Assembly: GCA_018711775.1 (NCBI GenBank)
Contig: DVHV01000163.1
Span: 1 to 15,005 of the forward strand
From: Candidatus Onthocola stercoravium
GTDB taxonomy: Bacteria; Bacillota_I; Bacilli_A; RF39; UBA660
Reading direction: 5' to 3'
Length of the DNA: 15,005 nucleotides
The position numbers and the translations under genes were made by a program. A model generated the notes under the pieces. It was not told the DNA's origin, searched no databases, and saw only the letters and a program-made list of their open reading frames with translations. Below, piece after piece: positions 1 through 7,188 of the stretch (positions are counted from its first letter, which is position 1; each line of letters opens with the position of its first letter).

Positions 1-1
1 T

Positions 2-931
2 ATATATGAAGTTGTTGATAAAAAGTTAATAAATAATGAAACGATTAAACAAAAAAGTTGGGTTGACCTAGTTAATCCAACGCCAGAAGAAATTAAACAA
101 GTAGTAGATAGTACAGGCATAGATAAAGACATATTAGTTAAATTGCTTGATGAAGAAGAACTACCAAGAGTAGAAAAGAGAAGTGAAGAAACAGTAATTA
201 TTTTAGATACTCCACATTTAGTTGATAACAACTATAAGCACAAATATAAAACTAATCCTTTAGGAATTATTATAAGTGAAAAAGGATATTTAATTACTCT
301 TTCATTAAATGAACAACCTTTTTTAGATTATTTTAAGGATACAGATATTGAAAATTTTAAAACAAAAGACAAAAGTAATTTCATATTACAACTATTTATA
401 ATGGTTGCAGGTATATATCAAAGAGAATTAACTAGTATTAATGAATATATTAATAGCAAAGAAAAAGTATTATTAAAGTCTACTAATAATAAGGAATTAG
501 TAAATCTACTCGATATTGAAAAGACATTAGTATACTTTATTACATCTTTGAAGGCTAATGAAATTGCTTTAGAAAAGGTTGCTAAGGGTACGATAATAAC
601 AATTGATAAAACTGATGAAGAGTTATTGAGTGATGCTTTAATTGAAACAAAACAGGCGATTGAAATGGCTACAATCTATAGGGAAATACTATCAAGTATG
701 ACTGATACTTATGCAACAATTATTTCCAATAACTTAAATGATGTTATGAAGTTCTTAGCAAGTATTACAATAGTTTGTTCTATTCCTACAATGGTAGCAT
801 CCTTTATTGGAATGAATGTTCCTTTAGGAGGCATCGGAGATTCCCCATTTAGTTTTATATTAATTATTATAATCTCTGTTTTACTTTCTTTGATTATTGC
901 TTATATATTAAAGAGAAAAAATATGTTATAA
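2..931 (+). CDS. corA: CorA-family divalent cation (Mg2+/Co2+) transporter, 5' end cut by window edge
   Basis: This is a membrane channel of the CorA metal ion transporter family, which takes up Mg2+ or related divalent cations as a pentamer. The reading frame is open back to base 2, so about 309 residues are visible and the start lies outside the window. The upstream part reads SWVDLVNPTPEEI, typical of the CorA cytoplasmic N-domain, so the TTG at 143 is not the start. After a long helical soluble region there are two C-terminal membrane helices. The first ends in the family signature Gly-Met-Asn (bases 809-817), followed by VPLGG, the form common in Bacillota. The second helix is followed by a basic tail (KRK). 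The gene converges on the DHHW gene with only 5 bases between stops, and no clear terminator is visible for either. Metal specificity cannot be read from the sequence. Confidence 0.93.
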   Translation: MYEVVDKKLINNETIKQKSWVDLVNPTPEEIKQVVDSTGIDKDILVKLLDEEELPRVEKRSEETVIILDTPHLVDNNYKHKYKTNPLGIIISEKGYLITLSLNEQPFLDYFKDTDIENFKTKDKSNFILQLFIMVAGIYQRELTSINEYINSKEKVLLKSTNNKELVNLLDIEKTLVYFITSLKANEIALEKVAKGTIITIDKTDEELLSDALIETKQAIEMATIYREILSSMTDTYATIISNNLNDVMKFLASITIVCSIPTMVASFIGMNVPLGGIGDSPFSFILIIIISVLLSLIIAYILKRKNML

Positions 932-936
932 AATTA

Positions 937-2052
937 CTACAGTTTTCTTAAAGAAGTATCTTCTGATAAGTTATATAAATTGTATAAAAATAATATTTCA
1001 TCAATGTCTTTATCTTCCAAATAAGTGTTGATATCTTTATTAAAATATCTTAAATCGATTATATATATGTTTTCATAATCATTTAGTAAAAATGGAATAA
1101 AGGCATTAGCAAATGAATCTTTAAATAATAGTATGGAACGGTTATTGTTGTTAGAAGTATGAATAGTTATTTCAGGATGATTTCCTCCGAGAAAAATCTG
1201 ATATTGATCTTTGGTTTTTAATTTAGAAAAATCATATAAAGTATCAGATTTTTTTTGGTTGAAATTATAAGTAACTTCGTAGTTAGTTTGGTCTTTTGGA
1301 TAAAACAATTCAATTTTATCAAATGCAGTATTACTATTTAGAACTTTAGAATATAGGGAACCTAAAAAGTCTGTTGATACTTTTTTTATATCATAAGAGT
1401 CCAAATCTTTTTCATCAGCATTATGCCAGGCTTGATAAGCATAAAAGGCTCCAAGGGGTGTCCAGTGATGATCTGTTTTATAGTAAATGTATTCTTTTTT
1501 ATGATTTTCTAGATTAGTTGTAGCATCGATAAAGGTAATTTCAGAATATTTTGAAGACATATCTTTAATAACTTCTAACTCATCAATTGATGAAGCATTG
1601 GAAGGTAGTTTATCTTGAAGAATTGAAAAAGATGAAGGAATTAGCAGCGAATAAACGGGAGCATCAACTTTACTTGCAAATTCATTTATACAGTCTAAAT
1701 TATAATTTAATTGTTCGTAATTAAATGTACTAGGTAAAACTTTTTGAAGTAAATAACCATCTTCTCCAATATAAACCTCATTAATCTCTTTATTTTTCGC
1801 TAGAAGCATGATGTCAGTTTTAAATTCCATGAATTCATCACGAAATAATACTTGGTCATTGATGTAACTTTCGATATCACTCATAAATGAGCCATCTAGC
1901 AAATTATTTAATGTAAATTCCGGTAATGTTTGCAGAGTTCTATTTTCGTTTTGAGAAAAAGTTTGTTCTTCTTTAAAAAAGTAAGAAATTCCCATAAATG
2001 TAAGAAATAAAACGAAGGAAAAAGTTAAAATATAATTTAATATCTTTTGCAT
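937..2052 (-). CDS. DHHW-family (AlgX/AlgJ-like SGNH) membrane-anchored protein, acylation partner of the MBOAT
   Basis: The 371-residue protein has one N-terminal hydrophobic helix (about residues 4-25, probably an uncleaved anchor) and an extracytoplasmic domain. It contains the DHHW motif (residues 194-197, in KTDHHWTPLGAF) and a later KDSF (311-314, Ser313). These match the Asp-His and nucleophilic Ser of AlgX/AlgJ-type SGNH-like O-acetyltransferases. In known systems such proteins take an acyl group passed across the membrane by an MBOAT protein and place it on a cell-surface polymer. The gene starts 9 bases after the MBOAT stop. The ATG is preceded by GGGAGG, which supports this start. 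The acceptor could be peptidoglycan, a wall polymer or an exopolysaccharide. The sigV/rsiV context makes peptidoglycan or teichoic acid the better guess, but the sequence does not settle it. Confidence 0.88.
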   Translation of the reverse strand: MQKILNYILTFSFVLFLTFMGISYFFKEEQTFSQNENRTLQTLPEFTLNNLLDGSFMSDIESYINDQVLFRDEFMEFKTDIMLLAKNKEINEVYIGEDGYLLQKVLPSTFNYEQLNYNLDCINEFASKVDAPVYSLLIPSSFSILQDKLPSNASSIDELEVIKDMSSKYSEITFIDATTNLENHKKEYIYYKTDHHWTPLGAFYAYQAWHNADEKDLDSYDIKKVSTDFLGSLYSKVLNSNTAFDKIELFYPKDQTNYEVTYNFNQKKSDTLYDFSKLKTKDQYQIFLGGNHPEITIHTSNNNNRSILLFKDSFANAFIPFLLNDYENIYIIDLRYFNKDINTYLEDKDIDEILFLYNLYNLSEDTSLRKL

Positions 2053-2061
2053 AGTACCTCC

Positions 2062-3465
2062 CTAAAATCTAAAATATAAGAATGGATTATAAGTTGAACC
2101 AACTAAGAAACTAAGAGATATGAAAAATAAAATAAGACAAATAATTATTTCAATTATCATAAATAGTTTATTATTTTTTAATTTTTCTTTTATCTTTTTA
2201 AATATTGGAGTACAACCTATAATAGCAATTATAAATAAAACAAAATGGGTGGAAATTAGATAGATAGATTCAGTAGATATAATCTCGTTATTAAAGTTAA
2301 ACATTATACTTATATAATTTAGACCATCTTCTAGAGTTGGACAAGCAAAAATTACCCAACTAATAATTACAAAAAATAATGTGTATAGGTGCCTGATAAA
2401 ACTAGGCATTTTATCTAATACTTTTTTTAATACAAATTTTTCAATAATTAGTAAAACACCGAAGTATAGTCCCCAGACTACAAAATTCCAACTTGCTCCA
2501 TGCCATAACCCTGTCAAAAACCAAACAATCAACAAGTTAATAACTGTTCTTGCTATAGTTTTTCTACTCCCCCCGAGTGGAATATAGACATATTCCTTAA
2601 ACCATGAACTAAGAGAAATATGCCATCTTCTCCAAAAATCTGTTATACTTTTAGCAATATATGGATAGTTAAAGTTTTCTAAGAAATGGAAACCAAACAT
2701 TTTGCCAAGGCCAATGGCCATATCAGAATAACCGGAGAAATCATAGTAAATTTGTAATGAATAACAAATTGCACCAACCCAAGCTAAACTAAGAGAAATC
2801 TCACTATATGGTAGACTGTGGATAGATTCCCAAATGAAACCAACATTGTTGGCAATCATGACTTTTTTAAATAAGCCGATTATAAAACGCTTGATTCCTT
2901 CGGAAAAATCAGTAATATTTTCCTTTCTATTTTCTAAACTTTCACTGACATCTCGATATTTTACAATAGGTCCAGCGATAAGTTGGGGAAATAAAGTAAC
3001 ATATGTTGCGAAAGAAATAAAGTTTTTTTGGGCTTTAACATTTTGTTTATAAATATCGATAGTATAAGACATCGTTTGGAATGTATAAAAAGAAATACCT
3101 ATCGGTAAAGCAATAGCTAATAAAGAAATATTTAAATTAAAAAGGGAATTAATATTGGAAATTAAAAAGTCGCTATACTTAAAGAATCCTATGATTCCTA
3201 AGTTTCCTACAACTGAGACAATCAACACTATTTTGGCATATTTATGTTGATTCTTTTTTTGAAATTTCTCTATTAGTAAGCCTGTTACATAATTAAATAT
3301 AGTAGAAAAAAGCATTATTAAAATATAGACTGGTTCACCCCAGGCATAAAATATTAGGCTAGCAATAAGTAAAATAAAATTACGAAATTTTTTAGGACTT
3401 AGATAATAAACAATTAGAGTAATTGGTAAAAAGAAGTATAAGAATACTTGACTACTAAAAAGCAA
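2062..3465 (-). CDS. MBOAT-family membrane O-acyltransferase (AlgI/PatA/DltB-like)
   Basis: This polytopic protein of 467 residues belongs to the membrane-bound O-acyltransferase family, which moves acyl (often acetyl) groups across the membrane for modification of surface polymers. Diagnostic stretches are QLIAGPIVKY (161-170), YDFSGYSDMAIGLG (241-254), DFWRRWHISLSSWF (276-289, His282) and TGLWHGASWNF (318-328). His322 in the last is the invariant catalytic residue of the family. The start is TTG at 3465-3463. No ATG is available, an AAGGTGA Shine-Dalgarno lies 6 bases upstream, and the N-terminus MLFSSQVFLYFFLP is the usual MBOAT beginning. The start lies 2 bases after the anti-sigma stop, so the ribosome binding site is inside the anti-sigma gene and translation is probably coupled. 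It lacks the extracellular SGNH domain that OatA carries fused; the DHHW gene next to it supplies that activity in trans. Confidence 0.93.
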   Translation of the reverse strand: MLFSSQVFLYFFLPITLIVYYLSPKKFRNFILLIASLIFYAWGEPVYILIMLFSTIFNYVTGLLIEKFQKKNQHKYAKIVLIVSVVGNLGIIGFFKYSDFLISNINSLFNLNISLLAIALPIGISFYTFQTMSYTIDIYKQNVKAQKNFISFATYVTLFPQLIAGPIVKYRDVSESLENRKENITDFSEGIKRFIIGLFKKVMIANNVGFIWESIHSLPYSEISLSLAWVGAICYSLQIYYDFSGYSDMAIGLGKMFGFHFLENFNYPYIAKSITDFWRRWHISLSSWFKEYVYIPLGGSRKTIARTVINLLIVWFLTGLWHGASWNFVVWGLYFGVLLIIEKFVLKKVLDKMPSFIRHLYTLFFVIISWVIFACPTLEDGLNYISIMFNFNNEIISTESIYLISTHFVLFIIAIIGCTPIFKKIKEKLKNNKLFMIIEIIICLILFFISLSFLVGSTYNPFLYFRF

Positions 3466-3467
3466 TG

Positions 3468-4298
3468 TTATTCACCTTCAATAACGAACTCTAATGTTCC
3501 TAAAGCCCCGACAGAAATTTCATATTTAGGAAATACTATTACAATTTGTCCTTCATCGTTTATATAAAATTCCTGAAATTCATCGATATAATCTATAACA
3601 GAACCATCAATTAATAAAGAATCTTGAAAGTCTTTATCCATTTTAGAAATTTGTTTATCGATTTCATCAGCAATAATCTTTTGATAACCACTACCAAATA
3701 TGTCTTGTAAATTTAATATTCTGCCAGTTTCCAAATCAATATTATAATAATATCCAATATTGTATGCACTTGCTAGGGTTTCGCTTTTATTAATCACAAA
3801 TGAAGCAAACTTATCACTTATGTGCTTTATTTCATAATTTATATTAACATATATTGGATAAAAATCTTCTGGATTTCCTCCGGTAGCAATAAAAGCATCA
3901 TAATATTCTTTAGCTCTTGTTTTAGAGGCTTCTACTTCTTCATCAATTAACTTAGATATTTCTAAATTTACTCTATTTTCTAAGTCATCATTTCCATTTA
4001 AATCGATGTGAGGAATGGAAACATCAATGTATTCGTAGTCATCTTCAAAGTGATATTCTCTAAATGTAAAAATTTTACAAATATCGCCGATGATGTCTAT
4101 TTCATACATAGTTTTAGCAAATACAGGTATCGTATTTAAAAATGTTACAAAAACTATGAATAATGTGAGTACCGTTCCCCCGAATATTTTAAGTTCTCGA
4201 TTCTTTTTAAGAGGAGTACTTAAACCATCATAAATTGCTTTATTAACTACTTCATCTAATTGCTTGGGAATTTCAATTTTTTCTTTTTTATAACTCAT
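3468..4298 (-). CDS. rsiV: RsiV-like membrane anti-sigma factor (DUF3298 sensor domain)
   Basis: The 276-residue protein has a cytoplasmic N-terminal segment (1-37), one membrane helix (about 38-58) and an extracellular domain. The latter resembles RsiV: YYYNIDLETGRILNLQDIF (184-201) and, at the C-terminus, FYINDEGQIVIVFPKYEISVG (244-264), typical of DUF3298. In B. subtilis RsiV the cytoplasmic part holds the ECF factor SigV. The outer domain binds lysozyme directly, which triggers site-1 and site-2 cleavage and releases SigV. The gene overlaps the sigma gene by 4 bases (ATGA at 4298-4295) and has a strong GGAGGAG ribosome binding site, the usual coupling of sigma and anti-sigma. Lysozyme as the ligand is inferred from family and neighbours. 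Cleavage sites were not identified. Confidence 0.86.
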   Translation of the reverse strand: MSYKKEKIEIPKQLDEVVNKAIYDGLSTPLKKNRELKIFGGTVLTLFIVFVTFLNTIPVFAKTMYEIDIIGDICKIFTFREYHFEDDYEYIDVSIPHIDLNGNDDLENRVNLEISKLIDEEVEASKTRAKEYYDAFIATGGNPEDFYPIYVNINYEIKHISDKFASFVINKSETLASAYNIGYYYNIDLETGRILNLQDIFGSGYQKIIADEIDKQISKMDKDFQDSLLIDGSVIDYIDEFQEFYINDEGQIVIVFPKYEISVGALGTLEFVIEGE

Positions 4299-4792
4299 AC
4301 AAACTCCTCCATGTTCATTTTTAAAATTTTTAATGCCTTATATAATCTAGTTTTAACTGTATTAGTATTTGTTCTAGTTATTTTAGCAATTTCTTCTATT
4401 TTCATATCTTCAAAAAATCTCAATATAATTATCATCTTAAGTTTAGGTTCTAGTAAATCCATAGCATGATATAATTCATCTTCTTCATGATATTTATCTT
4501 TGGTTTTCAAGGATTCTTCAAAGTCTTGATAAGATCCCAAGAAAAGTAATTTCTTACTTTTTTTAATTGTAGCAAAGCATTCATTAACTAAAATTCTATA
4601 AAACCATGTTTTTAAATATTCTATATGTCTTAATATGTACCTTTTTTGCAAAGCCTTTACTATTGCTTCTTGAACAATATCTAAAGCCTGATCTTGATTT
4701 TTGACATAACTGAAGGCAACTCTAAAAAAATATTCTTGATTATCTTTAATAAACTCGATTATTTCTTTATCGTTGCTGGTTGTTAACATCAT
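4295..4792 (-). CDS. sigV: ECF-type RNA polymerase sigma factor, SigV-like
   Basis: This is a short sigma-70 family protein of 165 residues with only the two ECF domains. Sigma-2 lies about 20-82, including FSYVKNQDQALDIVQEAIVKAL (region 2.2) and WFYRILVNECFATIKKSKK. Sigma-4 lies about 105-158, with helix-turn-helix KIEEIAKITRTNTNTVKTRL (131-150). The start overlaps the stop of the preceding lipoprotein gene by 4 bases (ATGA at 4792-4789). A second ATG follows at once, so the first residue is uncertain by one codon. No clear Shine-Dalgarno is seen, in keeping with translational coupling. Assignment to the SigV type rests mainly on the RsiV-like partner. A typical ECF promoter (AAC-type -35 with CGTC -10) was not found in front of this gene or the operon. 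Confidence 0.88.
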   Translation of the reverse strand: MMLTTSNDKEIIEFIKDNQEYFFRVAFSYVKNQDQALDIVQEAIVKALQKRYILRHIEYLKTWFYRILVNECFATIKKSKKLLFLGSYQDFEESLKTKDKYHEEDELYHAMDLLEPKLKMIIILRFFEDMKIEEIAKITRTNTNTVKTRLYKALKILKMNMEEFV

Positions 4793-5226
4793 AGATATTT
4801 ATCGATTATTTTTTCTGCTTGATTATCATTTGATACACATAATACTACATATTTTTCATTACTTTTTATAATACTTTTTTCTAAACGCGAAACTTCTTCA
4901 GGAACATAATTCGCAAAATTTTGCTTTTGTTCTTCAACTCGTTTTTCTAAAGCAGCTTTGACATCTGCTTCATCACCGGGATTTTTTAAAGTTATTATAG
5001 CAATTTCTTCAGCCGTTGCTCCACTTCCAATATAAATAACATAATCTTCTATTTCTGGCATGTCATATATTTTGGAAATATCACCTTCAAATAATGTTAG
5101 TTCGTCATCGAAATCGACTTCTGTTAATAATTCGCTTGCTAAATCATTGGGAGTAAAAGTTTTTGTTTCTTTACCACAACCACATACCAAAAATAATATT
5201 ATTCCTATTAAAACATACTTTTTCAA
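4789..5226 (-). CDS. DUF4358-like lipoprotein of unknown function
   Basis: The small protein (145 residues) has a lipoprotein signal: a short positive start (MKK), a hydrophobic core and a cysteine in VCGC (Cys17 as the likely lipidated residue, Gly16 at -1). The mature part is acidic, reading DLASELLTEVDFDDEL then YIGSGATAEEIAIITLK and a helical KAALEKRVEEQKQNFANYVP. I recognise this pattern as DUF4358. From memory, members tend to sit beside MBOAT and GDSL-type genes in Clostridia and relatives, but their role is unknown. It starts with TTG at 5226-5224. An in-frame stop lies 4 codons upstream, and AGGAAG/GAAGTGA purine runs serve as the ribosome binding site. It lies 16 bases after the SGNH gene and overlaps the sigma gene by 4 bases, so it is firmly part of this operon. 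It may be an accessory factor of the surface acylation machinery. Confidence 0.75.
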   Translation of the reverse strand: MKKYVLIGIILFLVCGCGKETKTFTPNDLASELLTEVDFDDELTLFEGDISKIYDMPEIEDYVIYIGSGATAEEIAIITLKNPGDEADVKAALEKRVEEQKQNFANYVPEEVSRLEKSIIKSNEKYVVLCVSNDNQAEKIIDKYL

Positions 5227-5242
5227 TTTATCACTTCACTTC

Positions 5243-6061
5243 CTAATTTTCTACTATATAATGAGTTTTTAAATATTGCAACCATTTATCGCAATAATTT
5301 TTATTTAAATGAATTCCATCAGTTGCAGCATCATCTGGTAGATACCCTTGTTCATTTGCCACCGCTGATGAAATATCCAAATAGTACACACCTTTTTCTT
5401 TGGCCATTTCTTTTAATAAATCATTATATTCATTTATTTTAGACATCTTTATATAATCGTGTTTAAGAGAAACTTCTTCACTTACAGGTAAGATAGATTC
5501 AACATAAATAATGGCATTAGGATTTATTTTTTTTATAGAATCTATTATTTCACCATATTTTTTAATAAATAAACTACTAGATTGCCAACCGGTTTCATTG
5601 ATTCCTAACATGATATATACTTTGTTAAAAGAATCTTTGGCTAAAGCATCCATAATTGTTATTTTTTCACCATCTTCTGTAATAACTGGATTAGTAAATA
5701 TTGTATCAACCATCAATCCTTTGTGAGTATAAAAAGTGGCATCAATATTTTCATAAATCATAAATCCTTCAGTTCTAGAGTCACCGATGAAAACGGCATC
5801 ATCAAAATATGTATCAGCAATTTCTTCTTGTAAAGGAACTGAATCTATTTGAGGTTCTTCTTCATCTTTAATTGGTTCTTCTGTTTCAGGTGGATTAGGA
5901 ACTGGCTCATTATCCTTAGGTGTATCACTTTTCAAAGATACATTTTCTCCATTATTTTCAATTGGTTTTTCATTATTTTTAAATGCTTTGCTTGTAAATA
6001 TTCCTGCTACCCCCAATAAAACTATAACTAGTACAACAATTACACTTTTTTTAATACGCAT
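5243..6061 (-). CDS. Membrane-anchored SGNH/GDSL hydrolase
   Basis: The protein of 272 residues has one N-terminal membrane helix and then a low-complexity linker rich in Glu, Pro, Asn and Asp. An SGNH/GDSL esterase domain follows. The blocks are present: FIGDSRTEG (Ser nucleophile), MLGINETGW (block III Asn), and DGIHLN (catalytic Asp and His) near the C-terminus. The active site is therefore complete and would face outside. Such enzymes remove or transfer acyl groups on sugars and wall polymers. The longer frame begins at ATG 6076, but that codon has no ribosome binding site. The ATG at 6061 has GGGAGA 7 bases upstream and gives a normal MRIKKS start, so I chose 6061. It is the first gene of the operon ending in MBOAT and DHHW. 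It could be a deacylase or a second transferase; the substrate is unknown. Confidence 0.85.
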   Translation of the reverse strand: MRIKKSVIVVLVIVLLGVAGIFTSKAFKNNEKPIENNGENVSLKSDTPKDNEPVPNPPETEEPIKDEEEPQIDSVPLQEEIADTYFDDAVFIGDSRTEGFMIYENIDATFYTHKGLMVDTIFTNPVITEDGEKITIMDALAKDSFNKVYIMLGINETGWQSSSLFIKKYGEIIDSIKKINPNAIIYVESILPVSEEVSLKHDYIKMSKINEYNDLLKEMAKEKGVYYLDISSAVANEQGYLPDDAATDGIHLNKNYCDKWLQYLKTHYIVEN

Positions 6062-6068
6062 TATTTCA

Positions 6069-6074
6069 TCTCCC
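6069..6074 (-). promoter_or_regulatory. Shine-Dalgarno that fixes the SGNH hydrolase start
   Basis: GGGAGA on the minus strand lies 7 bases before the ATG at 6061. It overlaps the upstream in-frame ATG at 6076, which itself has no ribosome binding site. This argues that the protein starts at 6061. Confidence 0.7.
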
Positions 6075-6095
6075 ATAATATTAGATATTTTAATG

Positions 6096-6132
6096 TGACA
6101 AAAAGTTTTATTTTTTTTAAAAATTTTGTCAA
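6096..6132 (-). promoter_or_regulatory. Candidate promoter of the SGNH-sigV-MBOAT operon with an inverted repeat
   Basis: On the minus strand a perfect TTGACA (6132-6127) is followed after 16 bases by TAAAAC (6110-6105), a poor -10. The same stretch carries a perfect 8-base inverted repeat, TGACAAAA (6131-6124) and TTTTGTCA (6103-6096), 20 bases apart. One arm covers the -35 and the other the expected start site, as an operator would. The repeat is AT-rich, so chance is possible. No ECF-type -35/-10 pair is visible here. Confidence 0.45.
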
Positions 6133-6157
6133 AAAAATTAGCATTTTATTACTAATT
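6131..6157 (-). terminator. Weak candidate terminator of the transglutaminase-like gene
   Basis: On the minus strand AATTAG (6157-6152) and CTAATT (6141-6136) form a 6-pair stem around a 10-base loop, followed by a run of T (6137-6131). It lies 7 bases after the stop at 6164. The stem has a single G-C pair, so it would be weak. Confidence 0.35.
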
Positions 6158-6163
6158 AATTTT

Positions 6164-7105
6164 TTATCTATTTGGATTTGTAGGTTCAATCGGTTTATCA
6201 AATATGCTTTGAATAGAATTACTATTTGTTCTCCAACCACTTTTTAAGAGATTGGCAATTATTTGAGCATTAACTTTATTAAAACCTAACTCATTAGAGT
6301 AACTATAATATAATCCTAGTTCATCGAATGAATATATGGCCATTAAATTAAAATCATCTGAATTACTATAAGATAAATTGAACTGTTTTAGTTTTCCAAA
6401 TTCATCATTAGATAAAATCTTACTAAATAAGGTATAAATATATCTTATTGCTTCATGAGTTCCTTTAAAATCTTTTGAAAAAACTTCTTTGATCTTTTTG
6501 ATTTTAAAATCAATTACCTCAGCAGGGCTGTAATTGCTAAAGTCTATCTGAGATATTTGTTCTACAAATTCATTGATATAATCATCTGTATATTTGTCAA
6601 TAATAAAACCTAATTTTTTATCCATTTGAGCACATTCTGCTAATGAGATAATATCATAATCTCCAGTACTATTAGTAGTAAAGCCAAATTCTTTTGTTTT
6701 TAAGCCACCCTGAATATTTGCTAAATCAAGAGTTAAGTCCAGAATAATTTTTAAGCCATCGGAAAATGTTACTTCTGTTGCTACATGTTCTTTATTAAAA
6801 CTTCGACCGGGAATCTTTCTTTCGATTATTTTAGCATGGCAATTGGGAATTAATCCATTTATCAGAACCATAAGAATTTCACTTATTTGATAACATGTTT
6901 TATATCTGCCGATTTCATTTTTGGCATAATCTATAGGCTCACTTATTACACTTTCATCAGCAACAATTCGATAATCATAACTAAATAACTTCCCTAAATT
7001 TATATAAATATAACGCACCTTTTCTAAATCTGTTGTATTTTCGGGAATAGTTGACATTATAAAATTTATTGAGGGAATAATATTTTGACCAATTTTTAGA
7101 TTCAT
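6164..7105 (-). CDS. Transglutaminase-like (Cys-His-Asp) cytosolic protein, function unknown
   Basis: The 313-residue protein has no signal peptide or membrane helix. Its first half follows the plan of transglutaminase/cysteine-protease core domains. A helix KVRYIYINLGKLFSYDYRI (29-47) precedes a Cys at a helix start (Cys71, in KTCYQISEILMVLINGL). Then comes His107 in HVATEVTFSDGLKIILDLTLD and an Asp on the next strand (Asp123, in the LDLT position of the usual LDPT). The C-terminal half (about 150-300) matches nothing I recognise. The ATG at 7105 has AGGAAG upstream and a good promoter of its own. The gene lies between the agmatine operon and the acylation operon but shares a transcript with neither. 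A protease, amidase or protein-modifying role is possible, and an inactive scaffold cannot be excluded. The fold is inferred from motif order only. Confidence 0.55.
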   Translation of the reverse strand: MNLKIGQNIIPSINFIMSTIPENTTDLEKVRYIYINLGKLFSYDYRIVADESVISEPIDYAKNEIGRYKTCYQISEILMVLINGLIPNCHAKIIERKIPGRSFNKEHVATEVTFSDGLKIILDLTLDLANIQGGLKTKEFGFTTNSTGDYDIISLAECAQMDKKLGFIIDKYTDDYINEFVEQISQIDFSNYSPAEVIDFKIKKIKEVFSKDFKGTHEAIRYIYTLFSKILSNDEFGKLKQFNLSYSNSDDFNLMAIYSFDELGLYYSYSNELGFNKVNAQIIANLLKSGWRTNSNSIQSIFDKPIEPTNPNR

Positions 7106-7125
7106 AGTTTCACTTCCTATATATG

Positions 7126-7154
7126 ATTATATTAGTTTTTTAGTTTTTTGTAAA
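7126..7154 (-). promoter_or_regulatory. Promoter of the transglutaminase-like gene
   Basis: On the minus strand TTTACA (7154-7149) is separated by 17 bases from a perfect TATAAT (7131-7126). Transcription should start near 7119, giving a leader of about 14 bases that begins at the AGGAAG ribosome binding site. The -35 box touches the T-run of the agmatine operon terminator. Confidence 0.75.
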
Positions 7155-7188
7155 ATAAAAAGACTAATGATTAGTCAAAAGTCTTTTA
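7154..7188 (-). terminator. Intrinsic terminator of the agmatine operon
   Basis: Just after the aguA stop, the minus strand reads GACTAA-TCA-TTAGTC (7176-7162), a perfect 6-pair stem with a 3-base loop, followed by TTTTTATT. A competing larger fold pairs AAAAGACT at the end of aguA with AGTCTTTT. Either would terminate transcription. Confidence 0.72.

Noticed and set aside
143..931. A complete CorA gene starting at the TTG at 143
   Set aside because: The frame stays open back to base 2 and encodes the CorA N-domain sequence SWVDLVNPTPEEI, so the gene is cut by the window edge and does not start at 143.
951..963. Small inverted repeat AGAAG-TAT-CTTCT near the convergent ends of corA and the DHHW gene
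   Set aside because: The stem is only five pairs, lies inside the last codons of the DHHW gene, and has no T-run after it on either strand.
6075..6101. TTGTCA with TATTAT as an alternative promoter for the SGNH gene
   Set aside because: The spacing is 15 bases and transcription would start beyond most of the ribosome binding site, leaving almost no leader.
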